A stretch of 64,000 bases of DNA from Marinomonas ostreistagni (GCF_016461785.1 NZ_JAEMUH010000018.1:1-64000); one strand, 5' to 3'; shown: positions 8,079 to 17,894, counted from the first letter of the stretch. Numbers and translations are program-made. Notes: a model not told the origin generated them from the letters alone.

Positions 8079-8906
8079 ATGGATGAATTAACAAATTTGT
8101 TAGATGAAGGGAGTCAGTGGCTACCTTGGTTAACCGAAAAGGGTGTTGCGATTATAGTCGGCATTCTAATTTTCTTTATCGGTAAGATGATTGCTAAGAA
8201 AATATCTGGTTGGATAGAAAAACGTTTACTGCACTCTAAAGTAGACAAGGCTGTCGCTGGCTTTGCATCAAGCATTCTATACGCCTTGATGTTCGCTGGT
8301 ATCGTGTTAATGGCGCTTGGGCAAATTGGCGTTGAGACCACTTCGTTTATTGCGATTCTGGGTGCTGCAGGTCTAGCCGTAGGTTTAGCGCTACAAGGCT
8401 CATTGTCAAACTTTGCTTCAGGTGTGTTGATCATTCTGTTACGTCCATTTAAAACAGGCGATTTTGTTGAAGTTGGTGGGCAAATGGGGACAGTCGATCG
8501 TATTGAGCTGTTTCATACTTATCTTAAGACATTGGATAATCGCAGTGTGATTTTGCCGAATTCATCGGTTATGGATGACACCATTATTAACTTCTCGGCA
8601 CATTCGACACGTCGCTTGGATTTAACGATCGGTATTAGTTACGATGCTGATATTCGTCAAGCACGTGACTTGATGAAAGGGATTCTTGACAGTGATGAGA
8701 GAGTTCTTAAAGATCCTGCTTATGCGATTTTTGTTTCTGAGTTGGCGGACAGTTCTGTAAATTTCAGTGTTCGTGCTTGGGTGAACTCAAGTGACTTGCT
8801 TCAATTTAAATCTGACTTACTAGAGAAAGTGAAGTACACATTTGATGAAAATGGTGTAGGTATCCCTTACCCTCAAATGGATGTGCATTTATCTAAAGCA
8901 GACTAA
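8079..8906 (+). CDS. mscS: Small-conductance mechanosensitive channel MscS
   Basis: The 275-residue length matches E. coli MscS (286). Three membrane helices lie in the first 125 residues. The pore-lining TM3 shows the glycine/alanine pattern GAAGLAVGLALQGSLSNFASG, and the family signature LLRPFKTGDFVEVGG opens the cytoplasmic beta domain. It protects the cell by opening under membrane tension during osmotic downshock. It follows two membrane-anchored proteins in one operon and ends at a strong terminator. Confidence 0.93.
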   Translation: MDELTNLLDEGSQWLPWLTEKGVAIIVGILIFFIGKMIAKKISGWIEKRLLHSKVDKAVAGFASSILYALMFAGIVLMALGQIGVETTSFIAILGAAGLAVGLALQGSLSNFASGVLIILLRPFKTGDFVEVGGQMGTVDRIELFHTYLKTLDNRSVILPNSSVMDDTIINFSAHSTRRLDLTIGISYDADIRQARDLMKGILDSDERVLKDPAYAIFVSELADSSVNFSVRAWVNSSDLLQFKSDLLEKVKYTFDENGVGIPYPQMDVHLSKAD

Positions 8907-8922
8907 TTTATGCTTAGGATTT

Positions 8923-8957
8923 AAAATGGCGCTACGAGCCTTCGTAGCGCCATTTTT
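8923..8957 (+). terminator. Rho-independent terminator after mscS
   Basis: A 15-bp stem AAAATGGCGCTACGA with its complement around a 4-nt loop, ending in five T. The A-rich 5' side would allow bidirectional use. Confidence 0.88.
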
Positions 8958-9008
8958 GTTTGTCGAGCGTATAAAGGTTTATTAGATAGAAGATAGTAGA
9001 GAGAATTT

Positions 9009-9515
9009 ATGAGTAGATACCGTCCGCCGGGCGCTCCAAAAGGTGCCTACATTACAAAAGAAGGCGCAGACAAGCTTTTGGCTGAGCTTAAGTATCTTTG
9101 GAAGGAGAAACGTCCAGAAGTGACTCAAAGTGTGAGCGATGCAGCGAAGCTAGGTGATCGTTCTGAAAACGCTGAATATATATATGGTAAGAAGCAATTG
9201 CGCGAGATTGATCGCCGTGTACGTTACCTTGAGAAGCGTTTAGATCAGTGCACGGTTGTTGATCGATTACCGCTAGATCGCTCCATTGTATTTTTTGGCG
9301 CTTGGGTCACTCTGGAAGATGAAGAAGGGAACCAAGAGCGTTTTCGTATTGTTGGGCCGGATGAGATTGATCACAATGAGGCTTACATCAGTATGGATTC
9401 TCCGGTGGCTAAGTCCTTGTTAAAGCGCCGCGAAGGGGATGAAGTGCTATTGCGCCGTGCAGGCGGTGAGAAGACGTATTTCATTGAACTGATAGAGTAC
9501 GTGGAGTCAATGTAA
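9009..9515 (+). CDS. greB: Transcription elongation factor GreB
   Basis: The 168-residue product has the two Gre domains. The N-terminal coiled-coil hairpin (KLLAELKYLWKEKRPEVTQ, with DRSENAEYIYGKKQLREIDRR at its tip) enters the RNA polymerase secondary channel and stimulates cleavage of backtracked RNA. The C-terminal globular domain contains SPVAKSLLKRREGDEV. Length and the extra basic start RYRPPGAPKG favour GreB over GreA. A DUF72 gene follows after 1 bp. Confidence 0.93.
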   Translation: MSRYRPPGAPKGAYITKEGADKLLAELKYLWKEKRPEVTQSVSDAAKLGDRSENAEYIYGKKQLREIDRRVRYLEKRLDQCTVVDRLPLDRSIVFFGAWVTLEDEEGNQERFRIVGPDEIDHNEAYISMDSPVAKSLLKRREGDEVLLRRAGGEKTYFIELIEYVESM

Positions 9516-9516
9516 C

Positions 9517-10377
9517 GTGATTCGCTACGGTATGGCTCAATGGCAGCACCCTGCTTGGGTGGATTATCTGTATCCGCGTTCAGAAGCAACCGGTGCACGG
9601 CTGAGGCATTACGCTAAATATTTCAAGAGCGTCGAAGTTGGCAGTACATTTTATACGGATGTGGCACCTGAGCAGATCGAGCGTTGGGCATCTCAAGTTG
9701 ATGATGATTTTCGCTTTGTGTTCAAAGTGCCGCGACATATTTCACATCAGTTTGAAGAAGTGGGGGAAGCTGATTGCTATAAGGCTTGGGCAGACTTTCA
9801 GGCGTTACTGAGGCCGATAAGTCATTTGCTAGGACCCACTATGTTGCAGTTTCCTGCAACTGTTGAGCCTCGACACTTACCGTTGATTTCTGAACTTTGT
9901 GCGAGATGGACACTGTCTACGCCATTGAGCGTAGAAGTGCGCAGTTTGGAGTTTTTTGATAAAACTGAAAACGAAAGCGCGTTATTGCGTCTGTTGGCAA
10001 ATGCCCAGTGCGACAAAGTCGTAATGGATTCGCGACCTGTGTTTTCAACAGAGGCGTATTGTGAAAGCTTGATTGATGCTCAGCGTAAAAAGCCTCGGGT
10101 GCCTTGTCATGTAGCGGCAACAGCTTCTCATCCAGTTATACGTTTTATTGGTCACCCTGATCTGGAGCGTAACCATTTTTGGTTAGATCAATGGGTGATG
10201 AAGTTGTCACAATGGCTAGAAGAGGGGCGTGAGCCTACGGTGTTTGTGCACTCCTCAGACAACATAGCGGCACCGACATTGGCAAGCTGGCTAGATGAAA
10301 AGCTACAAGCCTCGCTGGCGGGTTATTCGTCGCAGATCGCTTTGCCTGTTCAAAGTGAGCAAATGGGGCTGCTTTAG
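9517..10377 (+). CDS. DUF72 domain protein
   Basis: The 286-residue product begins at a GTG one base after the greB stop; an ATG at 9532 is the alternative. It is a TIM-barrel-like DUF72 (YecE) protein: IRYGMAQWQHPAW, YFKSVEVGSTFY, FRFVFKVPRHISH, and the C-terminal VFVHSSDNIAAPTLA. The biochemical function of the family is unknown. The coupling to greB suggests co-expression only. Confidence 0.82.
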   Translation: MIRYGMAQWQHPAWVDYLYPRSEATGARLRHYAKYFKSVEVGSTFYTDVAPEQIERWASQVDDDFRFVFKVPRHISHQFEEVGEADCYKAWADFQALLRPISHLLGPTMLQFPATVEPRHLPLISELCARWTLSTPLSVEVRSLEFFDKTENESALLRLLANAQCDKVVMDSRPVFSTEAYCESLIDAQRKKPRVPCHVAATASHPVIRFIGHPDLERNHFWLDQWVMKLSQWLEEGREPTVFVHSSDNIAAPTLASWLDEKLQASLAGYSSQIALPVQSEQMGLL

Positions 10378-10411
10378 AGTAGTGAGTTACAAGTGATAGA
10401 AAGGGGTTGTG

Positions 10412-10720
10412 ATGTATTCATTGGTGTTTTATGTGCCAGAAACGCACTTGGAAATCGTTAAAGAGGCGGTGTTTGCCGCGGGTGCTGGCAAAATAGGTGA
10501 ATATGAAGCCTGTTGTTGGCAAGTGAAAGGACAAGGGCAGTTTCGGCCATCTGATATGGCTAATCCCTTTATTGGACAGTCTGGTCTGTTAGAGGCGGTA
10601 GACGAATATCGCGTAGAGATGGTGTTGCTTAAGGAATTCAAAGATGGGGTGGTAAAAGCACTGAAACTAAGCCACCCCTACGAAGAAGTGGCTTATCATT
10701 TAATTGCTATTGAGAGTTAA
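10412..10720 (+). CDS. Nif3/YqfO C-terminal-like (CutA-fold) protein
   Basis: The 102-residue product matches the stand-alone version of the PII/CutA-like domain inserted in Nif3/YqfO proteins: YSLVFYVPETHLEIVKEAVFAAGAG, IGEYEACCWQ, GQGQFRP and the terminal HPYEEVAYHL. Its exact role is unknown. The ATG at 10412 is preferred over an adjacent in-frame codon, behind an AAGGGG. Its last 14 bases overlap the end of the convergent Nudix gene. Confidence 0.8.
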   Translation: MYSLVFYVPETHLEIVKEAVFAAGAGKIGEYEACCWQVKGQGQFRPSDMANPFIGQSGLLEAVDEYRVEMVLLKEFKDGVVKALKLSHPYEEVAYHLIAIES

Positions 10721-11246
10721 CGAGGATTTTATCTTCATGAAAACCATACTGGCCAGTTTTATGATCTTCTAGGAAATATTCCAGCGTTTTGGTGACGCTG
10801 CTGAAAGCAAGTTCTCCCCATGGAATATTATCCAGCTCGAACAACTCCACCTCTGAGCTTTCAGATGTGGGGTGGAAGTCCGCTTGTGCAAGCTCTGCTA
10901 AATAATACAAGTGAACTTGGTTGACATGCGGAATACTGATCATCGAGAAGGGTTGCTTAGCAATGGCTTGCGAGCCACTTTCTTCAAGGGTCTCACGCAA
11001 AGCTCCTTCTAATGTTGTTTCGCCGTTTTCCATAAAGCCAGCAGGAAGAGTCCAGTAGCCTAAGCGCGGCTCAATACTGCGCTTACAGAGTAAGATTTTG
11101 CCCTCAAAAAGTGGGATCGTGCCAGTGATCATTCTGGGATTGTCGTAATCAATGAATTCACAGCTAGGGCATACAGGGCGCTCGCGGTTATCTCCAGCGG
11201 GGATTTCCATATTCACCTGATGACCACATTTCGGGCAAAATCTCAT
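10707..11246 (-). CDS. Zinc-ribbon Nudix hydrolase
   Basis: The 179-residue protein opens with a four-cysteine zinc ribbon (CPKCG, then CPSC). The Nudix box follows at about residues 69-91 (GFMENGETTLEGALRETLEESG), which satisfies the GX5EX7REUXEEXGU consensus. Such enzymes cleave nucleoside diphosphate derivatives with Mg2+. The Zn-ribbon recalls NudC/ADP-ribose-type enzymes but the protein is shorter than NudC. It sits 11 bp downstream of the CorB-like gene. Confidence 0.85.
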   Translation of the reverse strand: MRFCPKCGHQVNMEIPAGDNRERPVCPSCEFIDYDNPRMITGTIPLFEGKILLCKRSIEPRLGYWTLPAGFMENGETTLEGALRETLEESGSQAIAKQPFSMISIPHVNQVHLYYLAELAQADFHPTSESSEVELFELDNIPWGELAFSSVTKTLEYFLEDHKTGQYGFHEDKILVNSQ

Positions 11247-11257
11247 AATGTCACCTG

Positions 11258-12514
11258 TTAGCGTTTGTGTTCTAAGCGCGCGAACTTAACCACTTTATCT
11301 TCGATTTCTTGAATCTCAATCATGTAATTATCGACCCAAAGACTGATCGGGTGCTCCGGGATAAACTCCAATGTCTCAATAATGAGACCATTAAGTGTTT
11401 TTGGGCCATCAGTCGGTAGGTGCCAGCTTAGCGCTTTATTTATGTCACGAATGTGGGTCGAACCTTCGATGCGGAAAGAGCCATCATCTAGTAGCGTGAT
11501 CTCTTCCTCTTCATCCTCTTGTGGCGGTGTGAACTCGCCCACAATTTCTTCTAAGATATCTTCGAGAGCTGCAATACCTTGAACATCGCCATATTCATCC
11601 ACGACGATCCCCATTTGTTGGTGATCTTTCTGGAAGTTTAATAGCACCGTGTTAATAGAAGTACTTTCTGGAATGAAGTACGGTTCCAATGTTGCTTTTA
11701 AAAGTGCTGCTTTAGAAGGGTTTTCTTCACGAAGGAATTGCGCTGCATGACGAGCGTGAAGGATGCCGATGACTTTGTTTATCTCGCCGTTGTAAACAGG
11801 CATGCGAGTGTGTCGAGAGTCACAAATTTGCTGAATGATCTCTTCAATCGAATCTTCGATATCGATACCGATTACTTCGTTGCGCGGCACCATAATGTCT
11901 TCAACAGAGACCTTTTCTAAGTCCAAAATGGACAATAGCATCTCTTGGTGAGCAGCGGGGATCAGGCCACTTGCTTCATTAACAACGGTGCGAAGTTCTT
12001 CTGACCCCAATTTGTCATGGTTGCCATGAACATGTTTAACGCCGACTAGACGCATTAGGCCATTAGACATGGTGTTGACGATAACAACCAGCGGATAAAG
12101 TGCCTTCAAAAGTACGGTTAATACCCAAGATGCAGGGAAGGCTATCTTTTCCGGGTGGATGGTTGCCATCGTTTTTGGTGTCACTTCGGCAAAAATCAAA
12201 ACGATTAATGTCAGAGCTGCTGTTGCGATTGCTACCCCTGCATCGCCCCAAATCCGCACAGCGATAATGGTGGCGATTGCGGAGGCGAGAATGTTAACGA
12301 AGTTGTTACCAATCAGAATAACGCCGATGAGACGGTCAGGGCGTTCTAATAATTTGCTGGCTTTCTTAGCCGAGCGGTGCCCGCTTTTAACAAGATGCTT
12401 GAGTCGATACTTGTTGATCGACAGCATACCTGTTTCGGAGCTAGAGAAGAATGCAGATAAAATGATTAGAAAAAACAGTATTCCGCCTAGAATACTTAAG
12501 GGAACTTCGTTCAA
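11258..12514 (-). CDS. corB: CorB/YfjD-type membrane protein (DUF21-CBS-CorC_HlyC)
   Basis: The 418-residue protein has the standard order. A DUF21 region of about four membrane helices (residues 1-190, with FSSSETGMLSINKYRLKHL) is followed by a CBS pair (about 205-330, including EDIMVPRNEVIGID and IVVDEYGDVQGIAALEDILEEIVGE) and a CorC_HlyC domain (345-418). The family is linked to Mg2+/Co2+ export or homeostasis. Together with ypjD next to ffh it forms a widely conserved neighbourhood in gammaproteobacteria. Confidence 0.87.
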   Translation of the reverse strand: MNEVPLSILGGILFFLIILSAFFSSSETGMLSINKYRLKHLVKSGHRSAKKASKLLERPDRLIGVILIGNNFVNILASAIATIIAVRIWGDAGVAIATAALTLIVLIFAEVTPKTMATIHPEKIAFPASWVLTVLLKALYPLVVIVNTMSNGLMRLVGVKHVHGNHDKLGSEELRTVVNEASGLIPAAHQEMLLSILDLEKVSVEDIMVPRNEVIGIDIEDSIEEIIQQICDSRHTRMPVYNGEINKVIGILHARHAAQFLREENPSKAALLKATLEPYFIPESTSINTVLLNFQKDHQQMGIVVDEYGDVQGIAALEDILEEIVGEFTPPQEDEEEEITLLDDGSFRIEGSTHIRDINKALSWHLPTDGPKTLNGLIIETLEFIPEHPISLWVDNYMIEIQEIEDKVVKFARLEHKR

Positions 12515-12585
12515 AAAAATTATGCCTCAATTATAGAATCTGATCGGATTATTAGGTTTGCTGCAAGCCCTGTCAAATATCCTGA

Positions 12586-13368
12586 TCATTTATTGATAAT
12601 TTCTACCGCTATTTGGGTGCCAAAGTAGCCAATCATAAGCAGAACAAAGCCGCTCAATGTCAGTTTGACCGCCAGTTGGCCGCGCCACCCTAAATACAAC
12701 CTGCCACCTAATAAACCAGCAAAAACAAACCAAGATGCAATAGTGAAAACCGTCTTGTGCACAAGGTGCTGAGCAAACATGTCCTCAATAAAGTAGAAAC
12801 CTGTTGCGATCGTGATGCTCAATAAGACAAACGCCGCCCAAATAAATTCAAACATTAATCGCTCTAATACTTGTAGTGGCGGAACGCGAAGTAGTTGTTT
12901 TAAACGATGATGTTTGAGTTGGTATTCTTGGATGGCAAGCAAAATACCGACGCCACAAGCTGCTGTGAATAAACTGTAAGCAACTGATGCGATTAATATA
13001 TGCATAGAGGTGCCGAGGGATGAGCTATGGAGCTGTTGTAAACTCCAAGGCTCAATAGCATTTAGAGCAATGATAATCGAGGCGAGTGGAAACGCGATCG
13101 AAAGCAGTAAAGAAAGGTCTTTATCCCGATTGCTAAACCATAATAGCAAATTACCGATTAAGGCGATTAATAGGCCAATCGTTAAGAAGTCAAAGCCATC
13201 TTTGCTACCAAGCAGCTGAATTAAGGCCATGGTATGAACGACAATTGCAATCGCACCAAGCGTTTGTGTCGTGCGTATGCTTGGACGTAGATAGTAAGTC
13301 CCACCTGCAGTGATAGATAAAATGCAAGCTAACCAGAGCGATAGATGTGTCATGTAACGGCGATCCAC
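12586..13368 (-). CDS. ypjD: Inner-membrane CcsA/HemX-like protein YpjD
   Basis: The 260-residue protein is almost entirely hydrophobic, with about eight transmembrane helices. It contains the CcsA-type HILIASVAYSLFTAA segment and a late HKTVFTIASWFVFAGLL-like helix with conserved histidine. It is a cytochrome c assembly-like family member, also called CorE; in gammaproteobacteria it is not shown to be a true heme exporter. It is divergent from ffh with 112 bp between. Confidence 0.82.
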   Translation of the reverse strand: MDRRYMTHLSLWLACILSITAGGTYYLRPSIRTTQTLGAIAIVVHTMALIQLLGSKDGFDFLTIGLLIALIGNLLLWFSNRDKDLSLLLSIAFPLASIIIALNAIEPWSLQQLHSSSLGTSMHILIASVAYSLFTAACGVGILLAIQEYQLKHHRLKQLLRVPPLQVLERLMFEFIWAAFVLLSITIATGFYFIEDMFAQHLVHKTVFTIASWFVFAGLLGGRLYLGWRGQLAVKLTLSGFVLLMIGYFGTQIAVEIINK

Positions 13369-13480
13369 TTATTAAAACTATAGGGTGACGATCAAATCTT
13401 CGTTATAATAAAGTCAATTTCACCTTGGATAAACTGAATAACGCGGTTTTTTCCATCTAGAGCAATTTTTTGAGGGCAAC

Positions 13481-14860
13481 ATGTTTGACAATTTATCAGA
13501 ACGCTTAACGTCATCCTTAGACCGAATTCGTGGTCGTGCCAAACTCACCGAAGACAATATTAAAGATGTATTGCGTGAAGTGCGCATGGCGTTGTTGGAA
13601 GCTGACGTCGCGTTGCCCGTGGTAAAAGACTTTATTAATGCGGTGAAAGAGCGTGCGGTCGGTACAGAAGTAACACGCAGCTTAAGCCCTGGCCAGGTTT
13701 TCTTGAAGATCGTTAAGCAAGAATTAGAAGCGGTCATGGGGCAAGCGAACGATGAATTAAATCTTCGTGCCACACCACCTGCGATTATTTTGCTTGCAGG
13801 TCTTCAGGGTGCAGGTAAAACGACTTCGGCAGGTAAGTTGGCGAAATTCTTGAAAGAGCGCCAGAAGAAATCGGTTGCGGTGGTCAGTGCTGACGTTTAT
13901 CGCCCTGCTGCGATCAAGCAGTTAGAAACACTTGCTAATGATATCGGTGTGGATTTCATTCCAAGTGATATTTCTCAGAAGCCGATTGATATTGCAAACA
14001 ATGCTATCGACGTGGCCAAAAAGGCCCACAAAGATGTGTTGATCGTCGATACCGCAGGTCGTCTGGCGATTGACGAAGACATGATGGCGGAGATTAAAGC
14101 GCTGCATGGTGCGATTAATCCGGTAGAGACACTGTTTGTCGTGGATGCCATGACTGGTCAAGATGCTGCCAATACTGCTAAGGCGTTTGGCGATGTTCTT
14201 CCATTAACGGGTGTCATTCTAACCAAGACCGATGGTGATGCGCGTGGTGGTGCTGCACTTTCAGTGCGTCATATTACAGGTAAGCCAATCAAGTTCTTGG
14301 GTGTGGGTGAGAAGACCGATGCCCTAGAGCCATTCCACCCTGATCGTTTAGCGTCTCGAATTCTTGGCATGGGCGACATGTTGTCTTTGATCGAGCAGGC
14401 TGAGCAGAAGATCGACAAGGATAAAGCTGAAAAACTTGCTGGCAAGCTGAAAAAAGGTAAGGGTTTCGATCTAGAGGACTTCCGCGAACAGTTACAGCAG
14501 ATGAAAAACATGGGCGGTATGACGTCTATGTTAGATAAGTTGCCGGGTATGGGGCAGCTAGGCGATATCCAAGATAAAGTGAACGATAAAATGTTCGTGC
14601 AAATGGAAGCGCTGATTAATTCTATGACACCTGCAGAGCGCCGCAACCCTGATGTGATCAATGGCTCGCGTAAAAAGCGTATTTCTGCGGGGGCAGGCTT
14701 GCAGATTCAAGACTTAAATCGTCTACTTAAGCAGCACAAGCAAATGCAAAAGATGATGAAGAAATTCAGCTCTAAAGGCGGCATGAAGAAAATGATGCGT
14801 GGCCTTGGAGGCATGATGCCAGGCGGTTTACCTGGTGGTGGAAATTTTCCGAAATTCTAA
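13481..14860 (+). CDS. ffh: Signal recognition particle protein Ffh
   Basis: The 459-residue GTPase has an N-domain (MFDNLSERLTSSLDRIRG), then the G-domain with GLQGAGKTT near residue 107, DTAGR, and TKTDGDARGGA. A methionine-rich M-domain follows, ending in a Met/Gly-rich tail (GGMKKMMRGLGGMMPGG). With 4.5S RNA it binds signal sequences of nascent membrane proteins and docks with FtsY. It precedes the rpsP operon, separated by a terminator. Confidence 0.97.
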   Translation: MFDNLSERLTSSLDRIRGRAKLTEDNIKDVLREVRMALLEADVALPVVKDFINAVKERAVGTEVTRSLSPGQVFLKIVKQELEAVMGQANDELNLRATPPAIILLAGLQGAGKTTSAGKLAKFLKERQKKSVAVVSADVYRPAAIKQLETLANDIGVDFIPSDISQKPIDIANNAIDVAKKAHKDVLIVDTAGRLAIDEDMMAEIKALHGAINPVETLFVVDAMTGQDAANTAKAFGDVLPLTGVILTKTDGDARGGAALSVRHITGKPIKFLGVGEKTDALEPFHPDRLASRILGMGDMLSLIEQAEQKIDKDKAEKLAGKLKKGKGFDLEDFREQLQQMKNMGGMTSMLDKLPGMGQLGDIQDKVNDKMFVQMEALINSMTPAERRNPDVINGSRKKRISAGAGLQIQDLNRLLKQHKQMQKMMKKFSSKGGMKKMMRGLGGMMPGGLPGGGNFPKF

Positions 14861-14890
14861 AACATGTACTTAGAATGAAAAAAATGTTTA

Positions 14891-14918
14891 AAGGGCGATC
14901 AATTCGCCCTTTTGTTTT
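14891..14918 (+). terminator. Terminator after ffh
   Basis: Perfect 8-bp stem AAGGGCGA/TCGCCCTT with a 5-nt loop followed by TTTGTTTT. Confidence 0.8.
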
Positions 14919-15013
14919 GCTGTTGAATCGACTAGAATATGCCGCCTTCTTGTAGTAGGACTCATAAAGAGCCTAACAAGAGGTGTTTCGTTAAGCAATA
15001 AGGAACCAATCAT

Positions 15014-15262
15014 ATGGTAACTATTCGTCTTTCTCGTGGTGGCTCTAAGAAGCGCCCATTCTATCACTTGAACGTGGCTGACAGCCGCCGTGCTCGTGAT
15101 GGTCGTTTTATCGAACGTGTAGGGTTCTTCAACCCAGTTGCACGTGGTCAAGAAGAACGTCTACGTGTAGACCTAGACCGTGTTAATCACTGGGTAGGCC
15201 AAGGCGCTCAGCTTTCTGACCGTGTTGCTCAGCTTGTTAAAGAAGCTGGCAAAAACGCTTAA
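15014..15262 (+). CDS. rpsP: Ribosomal protein bS16
   Basis: The 82-residue product matches bS16 throughout: [39 protein letters not shown] and the C-terminal [20 protein letters not shown]. It is a 30S assembly protein. It leads the canonical rpsP-rimM-trmD-rplS operon, with 15 bp to rimM. Confidence 0.98.
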   Translation: MVTIRLSRGGSKKRPFYHLNVADSRRARDGRFIERVGFFNPVARGQEERLRVDLDRVNHWVGQGAQLSDRVAQLVKEAGKNA

Positions 15263-15277
15263 TACTGAGGTAATGCT

Positions 15278-15823
15278 ATGTCTACTGTAAAACAGGCGAA
15301 AGCTCCTGAGCAGGCGCTTGTAGTTGGACGCATTACATCAGTTTATGGTGTTAAAGGGTGGGTGAAATTATATTCGCACACCGATCCAATGGTTGGGATC
15401 TTTGATTACAAGCATTGGTGGCTGAAAACTCCTAGTGGGTGGAAGGTCGTAGAATTAAGCCAAGGTCGTACCCAAGGGCGCGGTTTGGTCGCAGCAATTA
15501 AAGGATATAACGATCGTGATCTTGTTAAAGAGATTTGTGGTCAGGATATCTATATTGATGCAAAGGATCTTCCTGAGCTTGAAGACGGTGAATATTACTG
15601 GTCACAGCTTGAAGGTCTGAAGGTGATTACCAAAGAGGGTGTTCTTCTAGGTAAAGTCTCACAAATGATGGAAACTGGCGCAAACGATGTGCTAGTGGTA
15701 CGAGCTTGTGAGGGGAGTTATGATCGTGAAGAGCGTTTGATCCCCTATGCACCAGATCAGTTTATTCTAAATGTTGATTTGGAAAAACAAGAAATGGTTG
15801 TGGATTGGGATCCAGACTTCTAA
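15278..15823 (+). CDS. rimM: Ribosome maturation factor RimM
   Basis: The 181-residue protein has an N-terminal RimM barrel (VVGRITSVYGVKGWVKLYSHTDP) and a C-terminal PRC-barrel (DGEYYWSQLEGLKVIT, then LIPYAPDQFILNVDLE). It binds uS19 and assists maturation of the 30S head. It is the second gene of the rpsP operon. Confidence 0.96.
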   Translation: MSTVKQAKAPEQALVVGRITSVYGVKGWVKLYSHTDPMVGIFDYKHWWLKTPSGWKVVELSQGRTQGRGLVAAIKGYNDRDLVKEICGQDIYIDAKDLPELEDGEYYWSQLEGLKVITKEGVLLGKVSQMMETGANDVLVVRACEGSYDREERLIPYAPDQFILNVDLEKQEMVVDWDPDF

Positions 15824-15844
15824 ATAGATCAGACGAGGCCTAGC

Positions 15845-16597
15845 GTGCGAATCGGTGTTGTAACGCTGTTTCCGGAGATGTTTCAAGCCATTACCCAGTA
15901 TGGTGTAACGGGCAGAGCAGTAAAATTCGGCATAGTAGAAGTGGATTTTTTTAATCCAAGAAGCTTTGCGCATGACAAGCACAAAACGGTCGATGACCGT
16001 CCTTATGGTGGTGGCCCAGGGATGCTGATGAAAGTTCAGCCCCTAAAAGATGCGATTGAGAACGCTAAACAATGGGTTCCCAATGCAAAAGTTATTTATC
16101 TATCCCCTCAGGGGCGCACGCTCACACAGGAAGGCGTGCAACAGCTTGCTAAAGAAGCAGAATTTATTCTGGTAGCAGGCCGTTATGAAGGCGTTGATGA
16201 GCGTTTGATTCAATCTCAAGTTGATGAAGAATGGTCAATCGGCGACTTTGTCCTAAGTGGTGGAGAGTTACCGGCTATGGTGTTGATGGACTCTGTCTTT
16301 CGCATGGTGCCGGGAGTGCTTGGTAAGCAAGCCTCTGCAGACGAAGATTCGTTTGCCGATGGATTACTTGATTGCCCTCACTATACTCGCCCCGAGGTAC
16401 TTGAAGGTGAACCTGTACCACCTGTACTACTTAGCGGCAACCATGAGGCGATACGGCGCTGGCGATTAAAGCAAAAGCTCGGAAGAACTTGGCAACGTCG
16501 GCCTGACCTCCTGCAAGACCTTGAGTTGGACAAGGAACAGCAAGAGTTGTTAAAAGAGTTTATTCGTGAGACTGAAGTTTCAACCTCGGCAGAGTAA
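15845..16597 (+). CDS. trmD: tRNA (guanine37-N1)-methyltransferase TrmD
   Basis: The 250-residue SPOUT enzyme starts at GTG 15845. It shows [39 protein letters not shown], the trefoil-knot SAM site [11 protein letters not shown] and [17 protein letters not shown]. It makes m1G37 in tRNAs reading codons that begin with C, which prevents +1 frameshifting. It is the third gene of the rpsP operon. Confidence 0.97.
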   Translation: MRIGVVTLFPEMFQAITQYGVTGRAVKFGIVEVDFFNPRSFAHDKHKTVDDRPYGGGPGMLMKVQPLKDAIENAKQWVPNAKVIYLSPQGRTLTQEGVQQLAKEAEFILVAGRYEGVDERLIQSQVDEEWSIGDFVLSGGELPAMVLMDSVFRMVPGVLGKQASADEDSFADGLLDCPHYTRPEVLEGEPVPPVLLSGNHEAIRRWRLKQKLGRTWQRRPDLLQDLELDKEQQELLKEFIRETEVSTSAE

Positions 16598-16667
16598 GAA
16601 TCGCGAGCTTATCAGAACGTTAAACCTTCGCGCTGATAAGAAACCATATTCATTAGGAGTCACATCC

Positions 16668-17030
16668 ATGAGCAACAAAACTAAGCTGATTCAACAGCTA
16701 GAAGCAGAACAAATGACAAAAGAGATCCCGGCTTTCGGTCCTGGTGATACTGTTGTTGTTCAAGTAAAAGTTAAAGAAGGTACTCGTGAGCGTCTACAGG
16801 CTTACGAAGGTGTTGTAATTGCAAAACGCAACCGTGGCCTAAACTCTGCGTTCACTGTACGCAAAATCTCTAGTGGTGTAGGCGTTGAGCGTGCATTCCA
16901 AACTTACAGCCCACTAGTTGATAGCATTGAAGTGAAACGTCGCGGTGACGTTCGTCAAGCGAAAATCTACTTCCTACGTGATCGTTCAGGTAAATCTGCA
17001 CGTATCAAAGAGAAATTGGCTAAGCGTTAA
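16668..17030 (+). CDS. rplS: Ribosomal protein bL19
   Basis: The start is ATG 16668, 7 bp after TAGGAGT, giving the normal 120 residues; the frame upstream is not coding. It contains the bL19 signatures [37 protein letters not shown] and [17 protein letters not shown]. It lies at the 30S-50S interface. Last gene of the operon, followed by a strong terminator. Confidence 0.98.
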   Translation: MSNKTKLIQQLEAEQMTKEIPAFGPGDTVVVQVKVKEGTRERLQAYEGVVIAKRNRGLNSAFTVRKISSGVGVERAFQTYSPLVDSIEVKRRGDVRQAKIYFLRDRSGKSARIKEKLAKR

Positions 17031-17044
17031 TTTCTCCGTAGAAT

Positions 17045-17075
17045 TAAAAAAAGGCGACTTAGGTCGCCTTTTTTT
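17045..17075 (+). terminator. Terminator of the rpsP operon
   Basis: Stem AAGGCGAC/GTCGCCTT with loop TTAG, A-rich 5' flank and seven T. Confidence 0.9.
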
Positions 17076-17134
17076 ATGGAACTTCATCAGCTTATGATGG
17101 CCTAATAGGCGAACTATGATATTCAGAGGTCAGT

Positions 17135-17842
17135 ATGGAACGGGTAATCAAGCAAGCTGCAGTTGCCGCTTTAACACTGTTCAGTGTCATGCAAGCAAGT
17201 GCTGGGGAACAAGAAGTCAAAGCCGCAATGGCCAACGCCTTGCCGCAATATTCAATCGAATCCATTGAGCAGCATGTGGGCAGTGGGTTGTATGTCGTGA
17301 CATTGAATAACGGGCCAATTCTTCATGTAACGCCAGATGGTCGGTATTTTGTCGCGGGTGATATGTACCAAGTCCAAGAGAAACAGCTAATTAATGAAAC
17401 AGAACAGAAGAAGCTGGCGAAGATTGAGCAATTGCCTGAGTCTGAGATGGTCGTGTTCAAGGCGAAAGATGAAAAAGCTCATATTTCCGTTTTCACTGAT
17501 GTCGATTGTGGTTACTGCCGCATGTTACACAAAGAGATTGAAGACCTTAATGAGCGTGGTATTACGGTACGATACTTAGCTTATCCACGTGCTGGAATCG
17601 GTTCTGAAGCGTATAACACCATGGTGAATATCTGGTGTTCTGATGATCCGAAAAAGTGGATGACCGAGGCGAAACTTGGTCGTGAGGTTCCAGAGAATAA
17701 ATGCACTAACCCTATAGCTAGCCAGTATCGTCTTGGAAATTCTGTAGGGGTGCGAGGGACGCCAAGTATTATTTTAGATAATGGTAAATTCATCCCAGGG
17801 TACTTACCAGCAGATGAGCTGGCAAAAGAACTAAACCTATAG
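17135..17842 (+). CDS. dsbC: Thiol:disulfide isomerase DsbC
   Basis: The 235-residue periplasmic protein has a signal peptide (cleavage near ASA-GEQ, residue 23) and an N-terminal dimerisation domain. A thioredoxin fold follows with active site CGYC at 125-128, a second cysteine pair (IWCSD and ENKC) and the cis-proline motif RGTPS. It corrects mispaired disulfides and is kept reduced by DsbD. The order dsbC-hom-thrC matches Pseudomonas, although a separate promoter appears to serve hom. Confidence 0.95.
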   Translation: MERVIKQAAVAALTLFSVMQASAGEQEVKAAMANALPQYSIESIEQHVGSGLYVVTLNNGPILHVTPDGRYFVAGDMYQVQEKQLINETEQKKLAKIEQLPESEMVVFKAKDEKAHISVFTDVDCGYCRMLHKEIEDLNERGITVRYLAYPRAGIGSEAYNTMVNIWCSDDPKKWMTEAKLGREVPENKCTNPIASQYRLGNSVGVRGTPSIILDNGKFIPGYLPADELAKELNL

Positions 17843-17894
17843 CGTTATAGCCAAAGAATCTACCAAACAATGAGGCAGTTCAGTCTTTTCTGCG